DNA of 46,339 nucleotides from Membranihabitans marinus. Its GTDB lineage: Bacteria; Bacteroidota; Bacteroidia; Chitinophagales; Saprospiraceae. The position numbers and the translations under genes are program-made. The notes under the pieces are model-generated. The model saw nothing but the letters and a program-made list of their open reading frames with translations. It did not search any database and was not told the DNA's origin. The stretch spans positions 255,348 through 301,686 of the forward strand of contig NZ_JAJQYA010000002.1 in assembly GCF_021729155.1 (NCBI RefSeq), given 5' to 3'. This document shows, in pieces, positions 16,629 to 26,148 of this stretch (within the stretch, counting starts at the first letter, position 1; each line of letters opens with the position of its first letter).

Positions 16629-16985
16629 CTAATTTTTTTGTGAATTGGATTCTTTTAATTTTTTAATGTGAATTCTGTCCAAAATCAAAGTTACAATAAA
16701 TACCCCGAAAAGAATGATTCCAATGCTACCCAAGAACCAAGTAAACCAATTGGAGGAGTTGTTTTTCCAAAGTTTGTAAAACATCCAACCAATAGCCAAA
16801 AATGCTGTGCAATGGGCATAATGAAAAATATATTTTTTAATTATCCACTTATTTGGATTTTTGGGAATGGCCAAGGGAGACACATTAACTATGTAGAAAA
16901 TAAGGGCTACAATAACGGCCAGGATGGTCCAATATAAATAAGATATGCCCAAAAAGGCTAATACGATATCTAAAATTATCTTCAT
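16629..16985 (-). CDS. Small membrane protein of unknown function
   Basis: From the ATG at 16985 the product is 118 residues with four hydrophobic segments (starting KIILDIVLAFLGISYLYW), a NPNKWIIKKYIFHYAHC loop and a lysine-rich C-terminus. An upstream start at 17036 would overlap the SDR gene by 50 bp, whereas the chosen start lies 1 bp after its stop, so it is preferred. Cysteine and histidine in the second loop are the only polar features of note. It is coupled to the SDR and OsmC genes. Confidence 0.65.
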   Translation of the reverse strand: MKIILDIVLAFLGISYLYWTILAVIVALIFYIVNVSPLAIPKNPNKWIIKKYIFHYAHCTAFLAIGWMFYKLWKNNSSNWFTWFLGSIGIILFGVFIVTLILDRIHIKKLKESNSQKN

Positions 16986-16986
16986 A

Positions 16987-17733
16987 TTATACAATATAAC
17001 TTCCGCCATTAATATTGAAATTATTGCCAGTGGCATATGCTGCCTGTCCAGAGATAAGGAGTTGAATCATGGGAATCATATCTTCCACTTCCATTATCGC
17101 TGGTATTTCTTGCTCATCAATCACCGATTGAAGGCCATCTATTTCAATTTTTTGTCGAGCCATCGCCGTATTTATCCATCCCGGGGAAATGGAATAACAG
17201 TATATATTGTGTTTTGCTCCAGCTCTAGCCATGGTTTTGGTCAGTCCATACATTCCACTTTTTGAAGCTGCATAAGCCATGTATTCGATGTCGTCACCGC
17301 GTTGGCCTGCTCTAGAGGAAACATTAAGTATGATACCAGATCCGCGTTTTTTAAATTCGAGAAAACACAGACTCGACAATAAAGCTGCAGCCTTCAAATT
17401 GATGTTTATGGTTTTGTTCCATACATCCATCCAACTATTAGGATGATGCCATGCAGCTTTCAAATATACTCCTGCATTGTTAATTAATACATCTATTTTC
17501 CCAAAATCTTTAATACATTTTGTTAAAAAATTTTTGATTTCTACATCAGATTCTAGATTGACCCTGTAGGACATCATAATGGAAGCAGGATTTAGTTTTA
17601 TGGTATGGGGGATGGGGTGTTTGTAGTACTGCAATGCCAGATTGTACCCACTTTCTGATAGGGCTTGAGCCAAGGCTATACCTACGCCTCCGCTAGCTCC
17701 GGTAATAATGACTACTTTATTGTCCTTTTCCAT
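16987..17733 (-). CDS. Short-chain dehydrogenase/reductase
   Basis: The 248-residue Rossmann enzyme shows the classical SDR motifs: the nucleotide loop TGASGGVG (residues 11-18), LINNAG, the catalytic serine in NVSSRAGQ and the YAASK-type active site (YMAYAASKSG). A final SPGWINTAM supports the FabG-like classical family, which reduces ketones or oxidises alcohols with NAD(P)H. No fatty-acid synthesis genes are nearby, so the substrate is unknown. It heads a small minus-strand operon with the membrane protein and OsmC genes. Confidence 0.88.
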   Translation of the reverse strand: MEKDNKVVIITGASGGVGIALAQALSESGYNLALQYYKHPIPHTIKLNPASIMMSYRVNLESDVEIKNFLTKCIKDFGKIDVLINNAGVYLKAAWHHPNSWMDVWNKTININLKAAALLSSLCFLEFKKRGSGIILNVSSRAGQRGDDIEYMAYAASKSGMYGLTKTMARAGAKHNIYCYSISPGWINTAMARQKIEIDGLQSVIDEQEIPAIMEVEDMIPMIQLLISGQAAYATGNNFNINGGSYIV

Positions 17734-17859
17734 AGTTATAAGTTAGTCTTTTTTACAGAAATAACCATGATTTTTTGTGAAAAATGGTTATTTCTCGCCA
17801 TGATTACCCTAATTCATGTGGTCAGTTGATTGTTTTTGTGTAAACCTATTTTAGGACAA

Positions 17860-17895
17860 GACATGACTTCGTCCTGCCCTGACATATTTCGTCCT
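17860..17895. repeat. Imperfect 20-bp-spaced repeat upstream of the SDR gene
   Basis: GACATGACTTCGTCCT (17860-17875) and GACATATTTCGTCCT (17881-17895) are near copies whose TTCGTCCT cores are 20 bp apart. A further AGGAC/GTCC pair flanks them. They lie about 130 bp upstream of the SDR start, which is transcribed leftwards, so they might be a tandem regulator site. Nothing else is seen in 17734-17945. Confidence 0.35.
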
Positions 17896-17945
17896 TTCAA
17901 GGCAGTCCTTTGAACATAAACAATTGTCTTTACCGAAATATATCC

Positions 17946-17973
17946 ATTACCATAAACATGGTAATTCGTATAA
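17946..17973. repeat. Hairpin with GTAATTCGTATAA motif at the 3' end of rluF
   Basis: ATTACCAT and ATGGTAAT form a perfect 8-bp stem around AAAC, overlapping the 13-mer GTAATTCGTATAA (17961-17973), which ends 1 bp before the rluF stop codon. The same 13-mer recurs at 41301 and 43651. On the rluF strand no T-run follows the stem, so it is not a canonical terminator. Confidence 0.45.
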
Positions 17974-17974
17974 T

Positions 17975-18868
17975 TTATTTTTTCTTGTGGTTTTTGTATT
18001 TTTTCGAACGGACATTTTCTTCTTTATTCACCTTTCGACCAGAATGTCGGCTTGATTTTCGACCAGACTGTTGCCCAGATTTTTTCACAAAACCCAAGGA
18101 TTTTCGCTTGGGACGAGTGACGACTTGGGTTTCACTGGCCGTTTTTGTAGAGTCGGACACTAAATTTTGAATTTCTCTTACTTCCTTGGAACTCAAATAC
18201 CTCCATTGCCCTGATTTAATACCTTGCAATGTGATGTTCATAATCCTTATCCGCTCTAATTGCGTCACCTCATATCCCAAATACTCCGTCATCCTCCTTA
18301 TTTGACGATTCAGGCCCTGGGTCAGCACAATGATGAAGTTGTGGGCATCCATTTGGGTTACCTTACAGGGCAAGGTCGTGGTTCCCAATATGGGAATGCC
18401 ACTGCTCATTTTCTTAATAAATTGGGCGTTGATGGCTTTGTCTACCGTAACTAAATATTCCTTCTCGTGATGGTTGGTGGCCCGCAATATCTTGTTGACA
18501 ATGTCGCCGTCATTGGTTAAAAAGATGAGGCCTTGAGAGGGTTTGTCCAATCTACCGATGGGAAACAACCTTTCTTTATGACCTACAGCCTTGACGATGT
18601 TTTTAGGTTCTTTGGAATCCGTGGTCGATACGATACCCACAGGCTTATTGTATGCGATATATATGGCTTTGGCCTTGGGGCTTACTTTTCGACCGTTGAC
18701 TTTGACAATATCCTTGTCAATGACCCTATTCCCCAATTCGGCCTTCTTGCCATTGATGGTTACTTTGCCCTCCTTAATCAACGCATCGGCCTCTCTTCGA
18801 GAACACATACCAGAACTACTGATGTATTTATTGATGCTGGTAGAATCTTGATTGCCTCTTTCCTCCAA
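17975..18868 (-). CDS. rluF: 23S rRNA pseudouridine synthase RluF-type
   Basis: The 297-residue protein starts with an S4 RNA-binding domain ([20 protein letters not shown]) and continues into a pseudouridine synthase domain with the catalytic Asp in [18 protein letters not shown]. The block [20 protein letters not shown] and the later [20 protein letters not shown] point to RluF (U2604) rather than RluB/E. The last 50 residues are a lysine/arginine-rich disordered tail ([11 protein letters not shown]), common in Bacteroidota homologues. The start is TTG at 18868: the only nearby upstream ATG is followed directly by a stop, and the next internal ATG would remove part of the S4 domain. Confidence 0.88.
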   Translation of the reverse strand: MEERGNQDSTSINKYISSSGMCSRREADALIKEGKVTINGKKAELGNRVIDKDIVKVNGRKVSPKAKAIYIAYNKPVGIVSTTDSKEPKNIVKAVGHKERLFPIGRLDKPSQGLIFLTNDGDIVNKILRATNHHEKEYLVTVDKAINAQFIKKMSSGIPILGTTTLPCKVTQMDAHNFIIVLTQGLNRQIRRMTEYLGYEVTQLERIRIMNITLQGIKSGQWRYLSSKEVREIQNLVSDSTKTASETQVVTRPKRKSLGFVKKSGQQSGRKSSRHSGRKVNKEENVRSKKYKNHKKK

Positions 18869-18918
18869 GGTTTACATTTTATATAATACTATTAGACGTA
18901 GATGTCACCGTCGTTGAA

Positions 18919-20691
18919 TTATTCCCAAATCACTTCCATGGGAATGCGAGCCTGAGGTTTGCTCCAGGCAGATAATTCCTTAACCAAGTTATCCTTAATT
19001 AGTTGATGGGCATTGCCCTTGATTAGGTTGATACTAGCATCGAAATTTTCCCCAGTCAATTCTTCTAACAACTTGTATAGTGGTTGTTTGATTTTTGGGT
19101 ATTCACTTATTCTATAATTTTCAATATTTGCCAAGGATGCAGCCTTTTCAATGGCTAGATCCAGGTCACCCAATTCATCAACAAGTCCGTTGTTTTTAGC
19201 TTGGATTCCCGTCCAAACTCTGCCCTGGGCTATTTCATTGACATCGTCGATTGTCATTTTTCTAGCCGCAGAAACTCTTTCCAAGAAAGTGTGATAAATT
19301 TCATCAACTTGATCTTGCAATACCGCTTTTTCCTTTTCAGAGGATGGGAAAAACGGCGTAAATGATGCACTAAATTCATTGGTTGTTACCGTGTCTACAT
19401 TGATCCCCAACTTGTCATTGAAAAGTTGATTGACTTTGGGAAGTAGGAAAAATACTCCAATGGATCCCGTAATTGTTGATGGTTCACTGATAATGTATTC
19501 ACTGCCAGAGGCTATATAATATCCACCAGATGCTGCATAAGTACCCATGGAAGATACAACTGGTATGCCAGCCTCCTGAATTAACTTTAATTCTCGCCAT
19601 ATTTTTTCTGAGGCCAATGCACTTCCTCCAGGGGAGTCAATCCGAAGTACAACGGCTTTTACATTGTTATCCTCTCTAATACTTCGCAATGTTTTTACAT
19701 AACTGTCTCCGGAAATGCTACCATAGCGTTCCTCTCCATCATGGATTTCTCCTTCGGCGTAGACGACGGCTATTTTATTCTTTTCGGTTAATTTATGGGT
19801 CAATGGTTTGGCTGTGAAATAATCGTCTAGAGATTTCATGTTGATTTTTTCATCGGAAGCCAAACCTAATTTTTCTCTTATCATGGCCATGACTTCATCC
19901 TCATAACCAATTTTGTCAACCAAATTGTTTTCCAAGGCCAGTTTAGCACTTCTAGAGCTGTAATCGTTGATGATTTTTTGAAGTTGTATACTGTCTATTC
20001 CTCTATTGGCTTCAATATCATCTAATAAAATATTGTTCATAGATCCCAGGTAAGATCTAGTTTGCAATTTGTTGGACTCGCTCATTTTAGACAACCTAAA
20101 TGGTTCGGTAGCACTCTTAAACTTGCCTGCAAAATAGGTCTCGAATTCTACCCCAATTTTGTCGGATAGACTTTTGAAATGCGGCACTACTGCAGCCATA
20201 CCTCTTAGATCTATACTGCCGTTAGGGAAAATGGCTATCTCATCGGCATTGCTGGCTAGGTGATAGGCTGAGTTGGTATAATAATCACTGTAGGCTATGA
20301 CGAATTTGCCAGAAGTTTTAAACTTTTTTATGGCGTCTTCAAGGATTTCCCTCTTGGTAAGGCCGAGACTGATATTTTTTAAATTGAGATAGAGACCTTT
20401 AATGTTTTTGTCTTCTCCAGCTCGCTCGATTAAGGCGGCGTAATCGTGTATGCCGAGAATATCTTCTTGTTCGAAGATTTGTTCAAAACCTTGGGCATCT
20501 GAATTGTTTCTTTTTTCAGGAACGACTTCACTAAAATTTATCTTAAGTACGGTATTTGCCGAAATATCTGGTTTTTGTTTGTCTGCAGAATAAAATACAG
20601 ATCCCATTCCTATTCCGATGAGGATGACGAGGAATATGGCCAATAAAACACCTAAACAAGAACCTAATACTGATTGAAAGAAAGTTCGCAT
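18919..20691 (-). CDS. sppA: Signal peptide peptidase SppA, 67-kDa type
   Basis: From the ATG at 20691 (MRTFFQSVLGS, then one membrane helix) the product is 590 residues, the double-length SppA. The catalytic dyad is visible: Lys192 in KFKSATEPF from the N-terminal half and Ser388 in AASGGYYIAS from the C-terminal half, a spacing close to Lys209/Ser409 of E. coli. SppA is an inner-membrane serine protease that clears signal peptides left after secretion. An upstream ATG at 20751 would add 20 residues before the membrane anchor and is unlikely. Confidence 0.93.
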   Translation of the reverse strand: MRTFFQSVLGSCLGVLLAIFLVILIGIGMGSVFYSADKQKPDISANTVLKINFSEVVPEKRNNSDAQGFEQIFEQEDILGIHDYAALIERAGEDKNIKGLYLNLKNISLGLTKREILEDAIKKFKTSGKFVIAYSDYYTNSAYHLASNADEIAIFPNGSIDLRGMAAVVPHFKSLSDKIGVEFETYFAGKFKSATEPFRLSKMSESNKLQTRSYLGSMNNILLDDIEANRGIDSIQLQKIINDYSSRSAKLALENNLVDKIGYEDEVMAMIREKLGLASDEKINMKSLDDYFTAKPLTHKLTEKNKIAVVYAEGEIHDGEERYGSISGDSYVKTLRSIREDNNVKAVVLRIDSPGGSALASEKIWRELKLIQEAGIPVVSSMGTYAASGGYYIASGSEYIISEPSTITGSIGVFFLLPKVNQLFNDKLGINVDTVTTNEFSASFTPFFPSSEKEKAVLQDQVDEIYHTFLERVSAARKMTIDDVNEIAQGRVWTGIQAKNNGLVDELGDLDLAIEKAASLANIENYRISEYPKIKQPLYKLLEELTGENFDASINLIKGNAHQLIKDNLVKELSAWSKPQARIPMEVIWE

Positions 20692-20902
20692 ATTTCTTAT
20701 GTTGATTTGTCTAGCAATATTAATTAATAAAAAACACTTATTAACATTCAATAGACCAGATCCGTGATCTATTAGATTAAAATAGAATAATTATCTGATT
20801 AAAAATAATTCGGTTTAATATTTTGTTCAAAAATCAATGAATCCCTTAGCCATTATTTATTTTTGGATAGACTTTAAAATCAATTATTCTCGCAATGGAT
20901 TT

Positions 20903-21418
20903 TTACACTTCTAAGTGTTTTGCAAATGGCTCCACAATCGATTGGTCAGGGCAGTCGGCATCGATTTGATATATTGGTTTGTGAAAATGGGGGTCTTCAT
21001 AATTGGGAAGAATATCCATTAAAGGTTTGAGTACAAAATTTCTCAAATGGTAGTGGGGGTGAGGAATGATGAGGTCGTCCTTTTCAATTACCAGTGAGTC
21101 ATAAAAAATTATATCGATATCTATTTCTCTTTGATGCCAACGATCTCGGACTTTTCTTCCTAATTTTTTTTCAATGGCTTTAATGATTTTCAATGATTCT
21201 AGCGGACTGTGTAATGTGTCCACCATAAGAACAGAATTTAAAAAATCACCTTGATCTTCATATCCCCAAGCCATACTTTGATAGACAGGGGAAGATAATA
21301 CTATCCTCCCCAGGTCCATTTCTATAGCTTTGTATGCAGAAGTTAAATATTGTAAACGATGTCCTAGATTTGAGCCCAAACCGAGGACACAGCAATGATA
21401 TTTACAAATCTTTGTCAA
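20903..21418 (-). CDS. folK: 6-hydroxymethyl-7,8-dihydropterin pyrophosphokinase
   Basis: The 171-residue enzyme transfers pyrophosphate from ATP to hydroxymethyldihydropterin in folate synthesis. Motifs in order are LGLGSNLGHRL, the DQGDFLNSVL strand, RWHQREIDIDIIFYD (the folate-binding RW and Asp-Ile-Asp metal site) and IPHPHYHLRNFVLKPL. The start overlaps the end of the upstream symporter gene by 17 bp, so both are likely cotranscribed. Folate supply fits functionally with thyA, which lies divergently 2.3 kb away, but linkage may be accidental. Confidence 0.93.
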   Translation of the reverse strand: MTKICKYHCCVLGLGSNLGHRLQYLTSAYKAIEMDLGRIVLSSPVYQSMAWGYEDQGDFLNSVLMVDTLHSPLESLKIIKAIEKKLGRKVRDRWHQREIDIDIIFYDSLVIEKDDLIIPHPHYHLRNFVLKPLMDILPNYEDPHFHKPIYQIDADCPDQSIVEPFAKHLEV

Positions 21419-23024
21419 ATTTCTGATTTATTGCTTTAATGTATTTTTTCATTTCAACTTTCACTTTAGGAGAAAGAATGATTAATCCGATCATATTGGG
21501 GAATACCATGGCTAAAATCATGGCATCTGAAAATTTGATTACGGCATCTAAAGTTGCGGCAGAACCGATGATGATGAAAAATAAAAACAAAATTTTATAA
21601 GTCAATCCACTTTTTTCTGATCGACCGAAAAGGTACATCCATGATTGCAATCCATAATAAGACCATGACAACATGGTAGAGAAAGCAAATAATACAATGG
21701 CTATGGTCAATACATAGGAAAATCCAGGAATAACTGCTTCAAAGGCTTTGGAAGTCAAATCTACACCACCTACAGAAGAACCATCGGCATTGAGTATTAC
21801 ATTTGAAGCCGAGTCGATTACACCATAAGTAAACTGACCATCCATATTAAATAGGATAATGACCAAAGCCGTCATAGTACAGATCACTACGGTGTCGATA
21901 AATGGTTCCAATAAAGAAACGACACCTTCACTGGCTGGATGCTTGGTCTTTACTGCTGAGTGCACAATGGCGGCAGATCCCACACCGGCCTCATTTGAAA
22001 AGGCTGCCCTTCGAAATCCTGTAATCAAGACCCCTACCAGACCACCCAATCCTGCACTTGGGGTAAATGCCTCGCTAAAGATCAGTCCGAAAGCAGGGAA
22101 AATATATTGATAATGTATGGCAATGATAATCACACAGGCCAATACATAAAATCCCGCCATAAAAGGAACTACTCTTTCTGTTACGACAGCAATTCGTTTA
22201 ATTCCTCCGATGATTACAATCCCTACGAGTATAGCTATAAATAAACCTAGAACGGTTTTGATAAATCCGGACTCCAATCCAAATTGGGTAACTACTTGGG
22301 CAACAGCTTGATTGGCTTGGAATGCATTTCCTCCACCAAAAGAAGCACCCACACCGAGAACAGCAAATAAAACGGCCAAGGTTTTACCGAATTTACTCAT
22401 ACCCATTTCTTTCAACCCTTTGGATAAATAGTACATGGGACCACCGTATACCACTCCATTTTCAACGTCTCTGTATTTCACCCCAAGAGTACATTCTACA
22501 AATTTTGATGACATTCCCAGCAAACCGGCTATGATCATCCAAAAGGTGGCACCTGGTCCACCCATGGCAATAGCTACGGCGACCCCGGCAATATTTCCCA
22601 ATCCCACAGTTCCTGAAACGGCAGCGGTCAGGGCTTGAAAATGACTGACTTCACCTTGTCTGCCTTCTATTTTAATAGTATCTGGAATGTCTCCATCTAC
22701 GGTTGCCAAATCATCACCAGGATGAGCTTCTGGAGCATCTTTTTCAACAAAATCGTATTTTCCTTGTACCACTCGAATGGCCAAAGGAAAACGTCGAATG
22801 TTGACAAAATTGAAATATATAGTGAAAAATACTGCACCAGCCACTAGTAATATCAGAACAATAGGAACCGTAAATCCATTCCCAATGGGAACATCTGTTA
22901 AAACAAATGTCTCCCAAGCATCGGCAACAGGTGCAAACAAATCATTGATTTTTTTGTCGATACCCTGAGCCATCATTTTAAATGGTGACCAAAGAACGAG
23001 AAGAAGTAATAAAATTTTTTTCAT
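21402..23024 (-). CDS. Sodium:alanine/glycine symporter (AGCS family)
   Basis: The 540-residue inner-membrane protein starts with a cleavable-looking signal segment, then about eleven helices. Family signatures are VSHFQALTAAVSGTVGLGNI with the following GVAVAIAMGGPGATFWM, the FGGGNAFQANQ helix and the FSNEAGVGSAAIVHSAVKT motif. Proteins of this family (AlsT/YaaJ/DagA) import alanine or glycine with sodium. A cytoplasmic insert of about 25 residues (VEKDAPEAHPGDDLATVDG) is specific to Bacteroidota-type members. The upstream region has a TATCTTTG -7 box on this strand (23191-23198), giving a leader of about 160 nt. I looked for a glycine riboswitch in it and found none. Confidence 0.92.
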   Translation of the reverse strand: MKKILLLLLVLWSPFKMMAQGIDKKINDLFAPVADAWETFVLTDVPIGNGFTVPIVLILLVAGAVFFTIYFNFVNIRRFPLAIRVVQGKYDFVEKDAPEAHPGDDLATVDGDIPDTIKIEGRQGEVSHFQALTAAVSGTVGLGNIAGVAVAIAMGGPGATFWMIIAGLLGMSSKFVECTLGVKYRDVENGVVYGGPMYYLSKGLKEMGMSKFGKTLAVLFAVLGVGASFGGGNAFQANQAVAQVVTQFGLESGFIKTVLGLFIAILVGIVIIGGIKRIAVVTERVVPFMAGFYVLACVIIIAIHYQYIFPAFGLIFSEAFTPSAGLGGLVGVLITGFRRAAFSNEAGVGSAAIVHSAVKTKHPASEGVVSLLEPFIDTVVICTMTALVIILFNMDGQFTYGVIDSASNVILNADGSSVGGVDLTSKAFEAVIPGFSYVLTIAIVLFAFSTMLSWSYYGLQSWMYLFGRSEKSGLTYKILFLFFIIIGSAATLDAVIKFSDAMILAMVFPNMIGLIILSPKVKVEMKKYIKAINQKFDKDL

Positions 23025-23755
23025 CGTTGTTTTATTTCAATTTTTAAGGTTATTTATTCGGTAACTCCATACCGATCTGTTCAATTTTAAGCTAGGGCAA
23101 CATATTAATGAATTTTATTTGATTTCCCTGCTTGTAGAGGTAAATATCAGTAAGATTTTTGAAAATCAATAAAAATTGCCTAATCGATTGCAAAGATAGA
23201 TTAGACTTATTTTGTGTTTTTGTGTTTTCCAATCAGAATATTAATGCAGATATCTCAAATGTTCAAATGCCGTAAAATTATTTATTGTAACGCAACAAAA
23301 ATCATTAAGTTAGAAGGTTATATATATACTATCGTTTTGATGTAAGCTAATCTTTTCCTCTATATCGCAATGTATTCGAATTTATTCTATGAATATTGTG
23401 GAAAGTGATACGAGTGAACTATTGTATACCAATAAGGCAGGTGCAAATCTTGAAGGAAAGATGATAGTGAATACAAAAAGATATTTAATCTATTTAAAAG
23501 ATCGGATTGATATGGAATGTCATGAAATATATGTAATGGCTTTTGTGATTTTATGTTTATATATATATGACATCTATCCAGCTTTTTATTTTGAATTTTG
23601 AAATATATAAATGTCTTTAAATAGTTATTTTAATAATTTTTTTTCTCCTAACCTCCACATAATTAGCTGGTTTAAAAATAGAATGAAAATTGTTGGATTT
23701 TATTTAACAATATGTACATATTTTGGAATTAATATATATTATCTTTGCCCCCATT
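23025..23755. other. Divergent intergenic region between symporter and thyA
   Basis: About 730 bp of AT-rich sequence contains a small hairpin in the symporter leader (CGGTA and TACCG around ACTCCA, 23059-23074), a TATCTTTG -7 box on the minus strand (23191-23198) and the same octamer on the plus strand just before thyA (23740-23747). A 70-codon open frame at 23389-23601 has no family resemblance or start signal and is judged spurious. Nothing else is evident. Confidence 0.6.
23740..23747 (+). promoter_or_regulatory. Bacteroidota -7 box of thyA
   Basis: TATCTTTG matches TAnnTTTG and ends 8 bp before the thyA ATG, so transcription would begin within a few bases of the start codon, giving a near-leaderless mRNA. 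No clear -33 element is visible. Confidence 0.5.
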
Positions 23756-24550
23756 ATGAAACAATATCTCGATTTATTGTCCCATGTTATGCAACATGGA
23801 TCCTCAAAATCAGACCGTACTGGTACTGGTACTTCGAGTGTGTTTGGACATCAGATTCGTTTTGATTTAAACGAGGGTTTCCCCTTACTTACTACAAAGA
23901 AAATCCATTTAAAGTCTGTGATACATGAACTATTGTGGTTTTTAAAAGGAGATACCAATGTAAAATATCTGCAGGACAATGGGGTGCGTATATGGAATGA
24001 ATGGGCAGATGAAAACGGTGATTTAGGACCAGTTTATGGTAAGCAATGGAGGAGATGGGTTAGTCCAACAGGTGCGGTAATTGATCAGATTGCTCAAGTG
24101 GTGGATATGATAAACCAGCAACCGGACTCGAGACGGCTGGTGGTGAATGCATGGAACGTAGGTGAATTGGAAGAAATGGCATTGAGTCCATGTCATTGTT
24201 TGTTTCAATTTTATGTTGCCGATGGCAAATTGTCTTGTCAATTGTACCAACGGTCCGCTGATGTTTTTTTAGGGGTGCCATTTAATATTGCATCGTATGC
24301 ATTGTTGACTATGATGATGGCGCAGGTAACAAATTTGAAATTGGGAGAGTTTGTACACACCTTTGGGGATGTACATTTATATAATAATCATATAGAGCAA
24401 GCAAAATTGCAATTGGGAAGAGAACCATATGGTTTACCTAAGATGAAAATCAATCCAGAGGTAAAATCAATTTTTGAATTTACCTATGACGATTTTCAAC
24501 TAGAAGACTATCGTTTTCATCCACATATTAAAGCGAAAGTGGCTATTTAA
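23756..24550 (+). CDS. thyA: Thymidylate synthase
   Basis: The 264-residue product has exactly the E. coli ThyA length and begins [15 protein letters not shown]. The catalytic nucleophile is Cys146 (SPCHCLFQF), and the folate/dUMP-binding blocks [38 protein letters not shown] and [12 protein letters not shown] are all intact. It converts dUMP to dTMP using methylene-tetrahydrofolate. The ATG at 23756 is chosen over one 33 bp upstream because it gives the canonical N-terminus and follows the -7 box. Confidence 0.97.
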   Translation: MKQYLDLLSHVMQHGSSKSDRTGTGTSSVFGHQIRFDLNEGFPLLTTKKIHLKSVIHELLWFLKGDTNVKYLQDNGVRIWNEWADENGDLGPVYGKQWRRWVSPTGAVIDQIAQVVDMINQQPDSRRLVVNAWNVGELEEMALSPCHCLFQFYVADGKLSCQLYQRSADVFLGVPFNIASYALLTMMMAQVTNLKLGEFVHTFGDVHLYNNHIEQAKLQLGREPYGLPKMKINPEVKSIFEFTYDDFQLEDYRFHPHIKAKVAI

Positions 24551-24590
24551 TTAGAAATAATCTAAATAGAATATGAATTTGCTAGAGTGT

Positions 24591-24620
24591 TTGTGAAAAA
24601 TAGAGTTAATTGTACTTTTG
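24591..24620 (+). promoter_or_regulatory. Promoter of the act-cox operon
   Basis: TTG at 24591-24593 and TACTTTTG at 24613-24620 are separated by 19 bp, a perfect fit to the Bacteroidota sigma-70-type promoter. The -7 box ends 50 bp before the actA ATG. It is the best promoter in the window and precedes a run of twelve closely spaced same-strand genes. Confidence 0.65.
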
Positions 24621-24670
24621 TGAAACTTTGACCAAGCGTTAAAAACATTTAAGAAATTATTTAAAGCCAT

Positions 24671-26089
24671 ATGAGAATGTTTAAGCCATTCAGATATATT
24701 TTAGGAGTGTTCATGTTTTTGCTTTTAGGGGCTATGACTTCTACTGCGCAGGATGTTGATATTCAATTGGGGCAGAAGCTGTTTCGGGCAAATTGTAATT
24801 CATGCCATAACAAAGACATGAAAAGTGATTTGACTGGACCTGCATTGGGGCCTAGTATTGAAGCTTGGAGTGAATTTCCAAGAGAAGATTTGTATGCCTG
24901 GGTGCGCAACTCACAAGAGTTGATCGCTAATGGTCATCCAAGAGCTGTTGAGCTTTGGAATGCCTATAAGCCCACGGTAATGACACCGAATCCCAACTTG
25001 ACGGAGTCGGACATTGAATCAATTTTTGCTTATATTGACGGTGTGTATAGCGGTGCGATTGGAGGACCTCCAGCTGGAGCTGCCGCAGCCGCTGGCGCTG
25101 AAACTGCGAGTAGTGGTAGTGGAGTCAATAGAACGTATTTGGTTTTTGGTGTAGTATTCGTATTGTTGATATTGGTCTTTATCCTTTGGAATATATTGGG
25201 TAAACTGAGAGAGGTTGAAGCGTCACAAGATGGTGTGGATTACCAAAAGTCAACGTTGAAAGAATTATTTACTAGTAAGTCGGCCATAGGTTTATATGTA
25301 CTTGCTATTATTATATGCGGAAGTTATTTTACCGTGAATCGTGCTGTTGATTTAAATAGACAGCAAGATTACCAACCTGAACAACCTATTAAGTTTTCAC
25401 ATGAAACTCATGCTGGTTTGCATAAAATCGATTGTCAGTACTGTCACGATGGAGCTCGTAGAAGTAAGCATTCTGTCATCCCTGCCACAAGTACATGTAT
25501 GAATTGTCATAAAGCAATCCGTAAAGGTTCTACATACGGAACTGCAGAGATTACAAAAATTTACGCTTCTATTGGTTATGATCCATTGAAAGATGCATAT
25601 ATCGAAGATTACGAAGACTTGTCTCAAGATAGTGTGAAGGCTATATTTACAGCGTGGATCGAAGATCAATACGTAGCCGATCAAGGAAGTATGGACTCTA
25701 AAGGTGAGAAATTGGTTCAGCAACAGTGGAATGATATCGTGTCTTCATTGACTACCGATGTGAAGCCAAATGTACAAGGCGCTATTCCGTGGGTGAGAAT
25801 TCACAATTTGCCTGATCACGTGTATTTTAGTCACGAACAGCACGTGTCGGCTGGTGGAGTAGCATGTCAAACTTGTCATGGAGCCATTGAGGAAATGGAA
25901 GTTGTAAAACAGCATTCACCATTGTCAATGGGATGGTGTATCAATTGTCACAGAGAAACACAAGTTGATTTCAATAATGAGTACTATAAAGTGTACACCC
26001 ATTATCATGAAGAAATCAAAGCAGGAACAAGGGGAGGAGTTACCGTGGAAGACATAGGCGGTACTGAGTGTCAAAAATGTCATTATTAA
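24671..26089 (+). CDS. actA: Alternative complex III subunit ActA, hexaheme cytochrome c
   Basis: The 472-residue protein has a signal peptide and six CxxCH heme sites: CNSCH (residue 42) in an N-terminal monoheme domain, then CQYCH, CMNCH, CQTCH, CINCH and CQKCH at the very C-terminus in the pentaheme domain. An Ala/Gly-rich linker (GGPPAGAAAAAGAE) and two membrane segments (about 153-173 and 205-222) separate the two domains. ActA collects electrons from the iron-sulfur clusters of ActB and passes them towards the oxidase. It is the first gene of the actABCDEF operon. Confidence 0.93.
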   Translation: MRMFKPFRYILGVFMFLLLGAMTSTAQDVDIQLGQKLFRANCNSCHNKDMKSDLTGPALGPSIEAWSEFPREDLYAWVRNSQELIANGHPRAVELWNAYKPTVMTPNPNLTESDIESIFAYIDGVYSGAIGGPPAGAAAAAGAETASSGSGVNRTYLVFGVVFVLLILVFILWNILGKLREVEASQDGVDYQKSTLKELFTSKSAIGLYVLAIIICGSYFTVNRAVDLNRQQDYQPEQPIKFSHETHAGLHKIDCQYCHDGARRSKHSVIPATSTCMNCHKAIRKGSTYGTAEITKIYASIGYDPLKDAYIEDYEDLSQDSVKAIFTAWIEDQYVADQGSMDSKGEKLVQQQWNDIVSSLTTDVKPNVQGAIPWVRIHNLPDHVYFSHEQHVSAGGVACQTCHGAIEEMEVVKQHSPLSMGWCINCHRETQVDFNNEYYKVYTHYHEEIKAGTRGGVTVEDIGGTECQKCHY

Positions 26090-26148
26090 TATATTAGGCT
26101 TTATCATAATTATATAGTCCAAAGAATAAATTTAAATTCACTCAAACT

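Noticed and set aside
20692-20751. Extended N-terminus of SppA
   Set aside because: The extra 20 residues precede the membrane anchor and have no counterpart in the family; the ATG at 20691 gives the usual start.
23025-23190. Glycine riboswitch in the leader of the AGCS symporter gene
   Set aside because: A leader of about 160 nt is plausible, but none of the conserved glycine aptamer segments is present; only one 5-bp hairpin is seen.
23389-23601. 70-codon open frame upstream of thyA
   Set aside because: Low-complexity AT-rich composition, no recognisable start context or domain; most likely chance.
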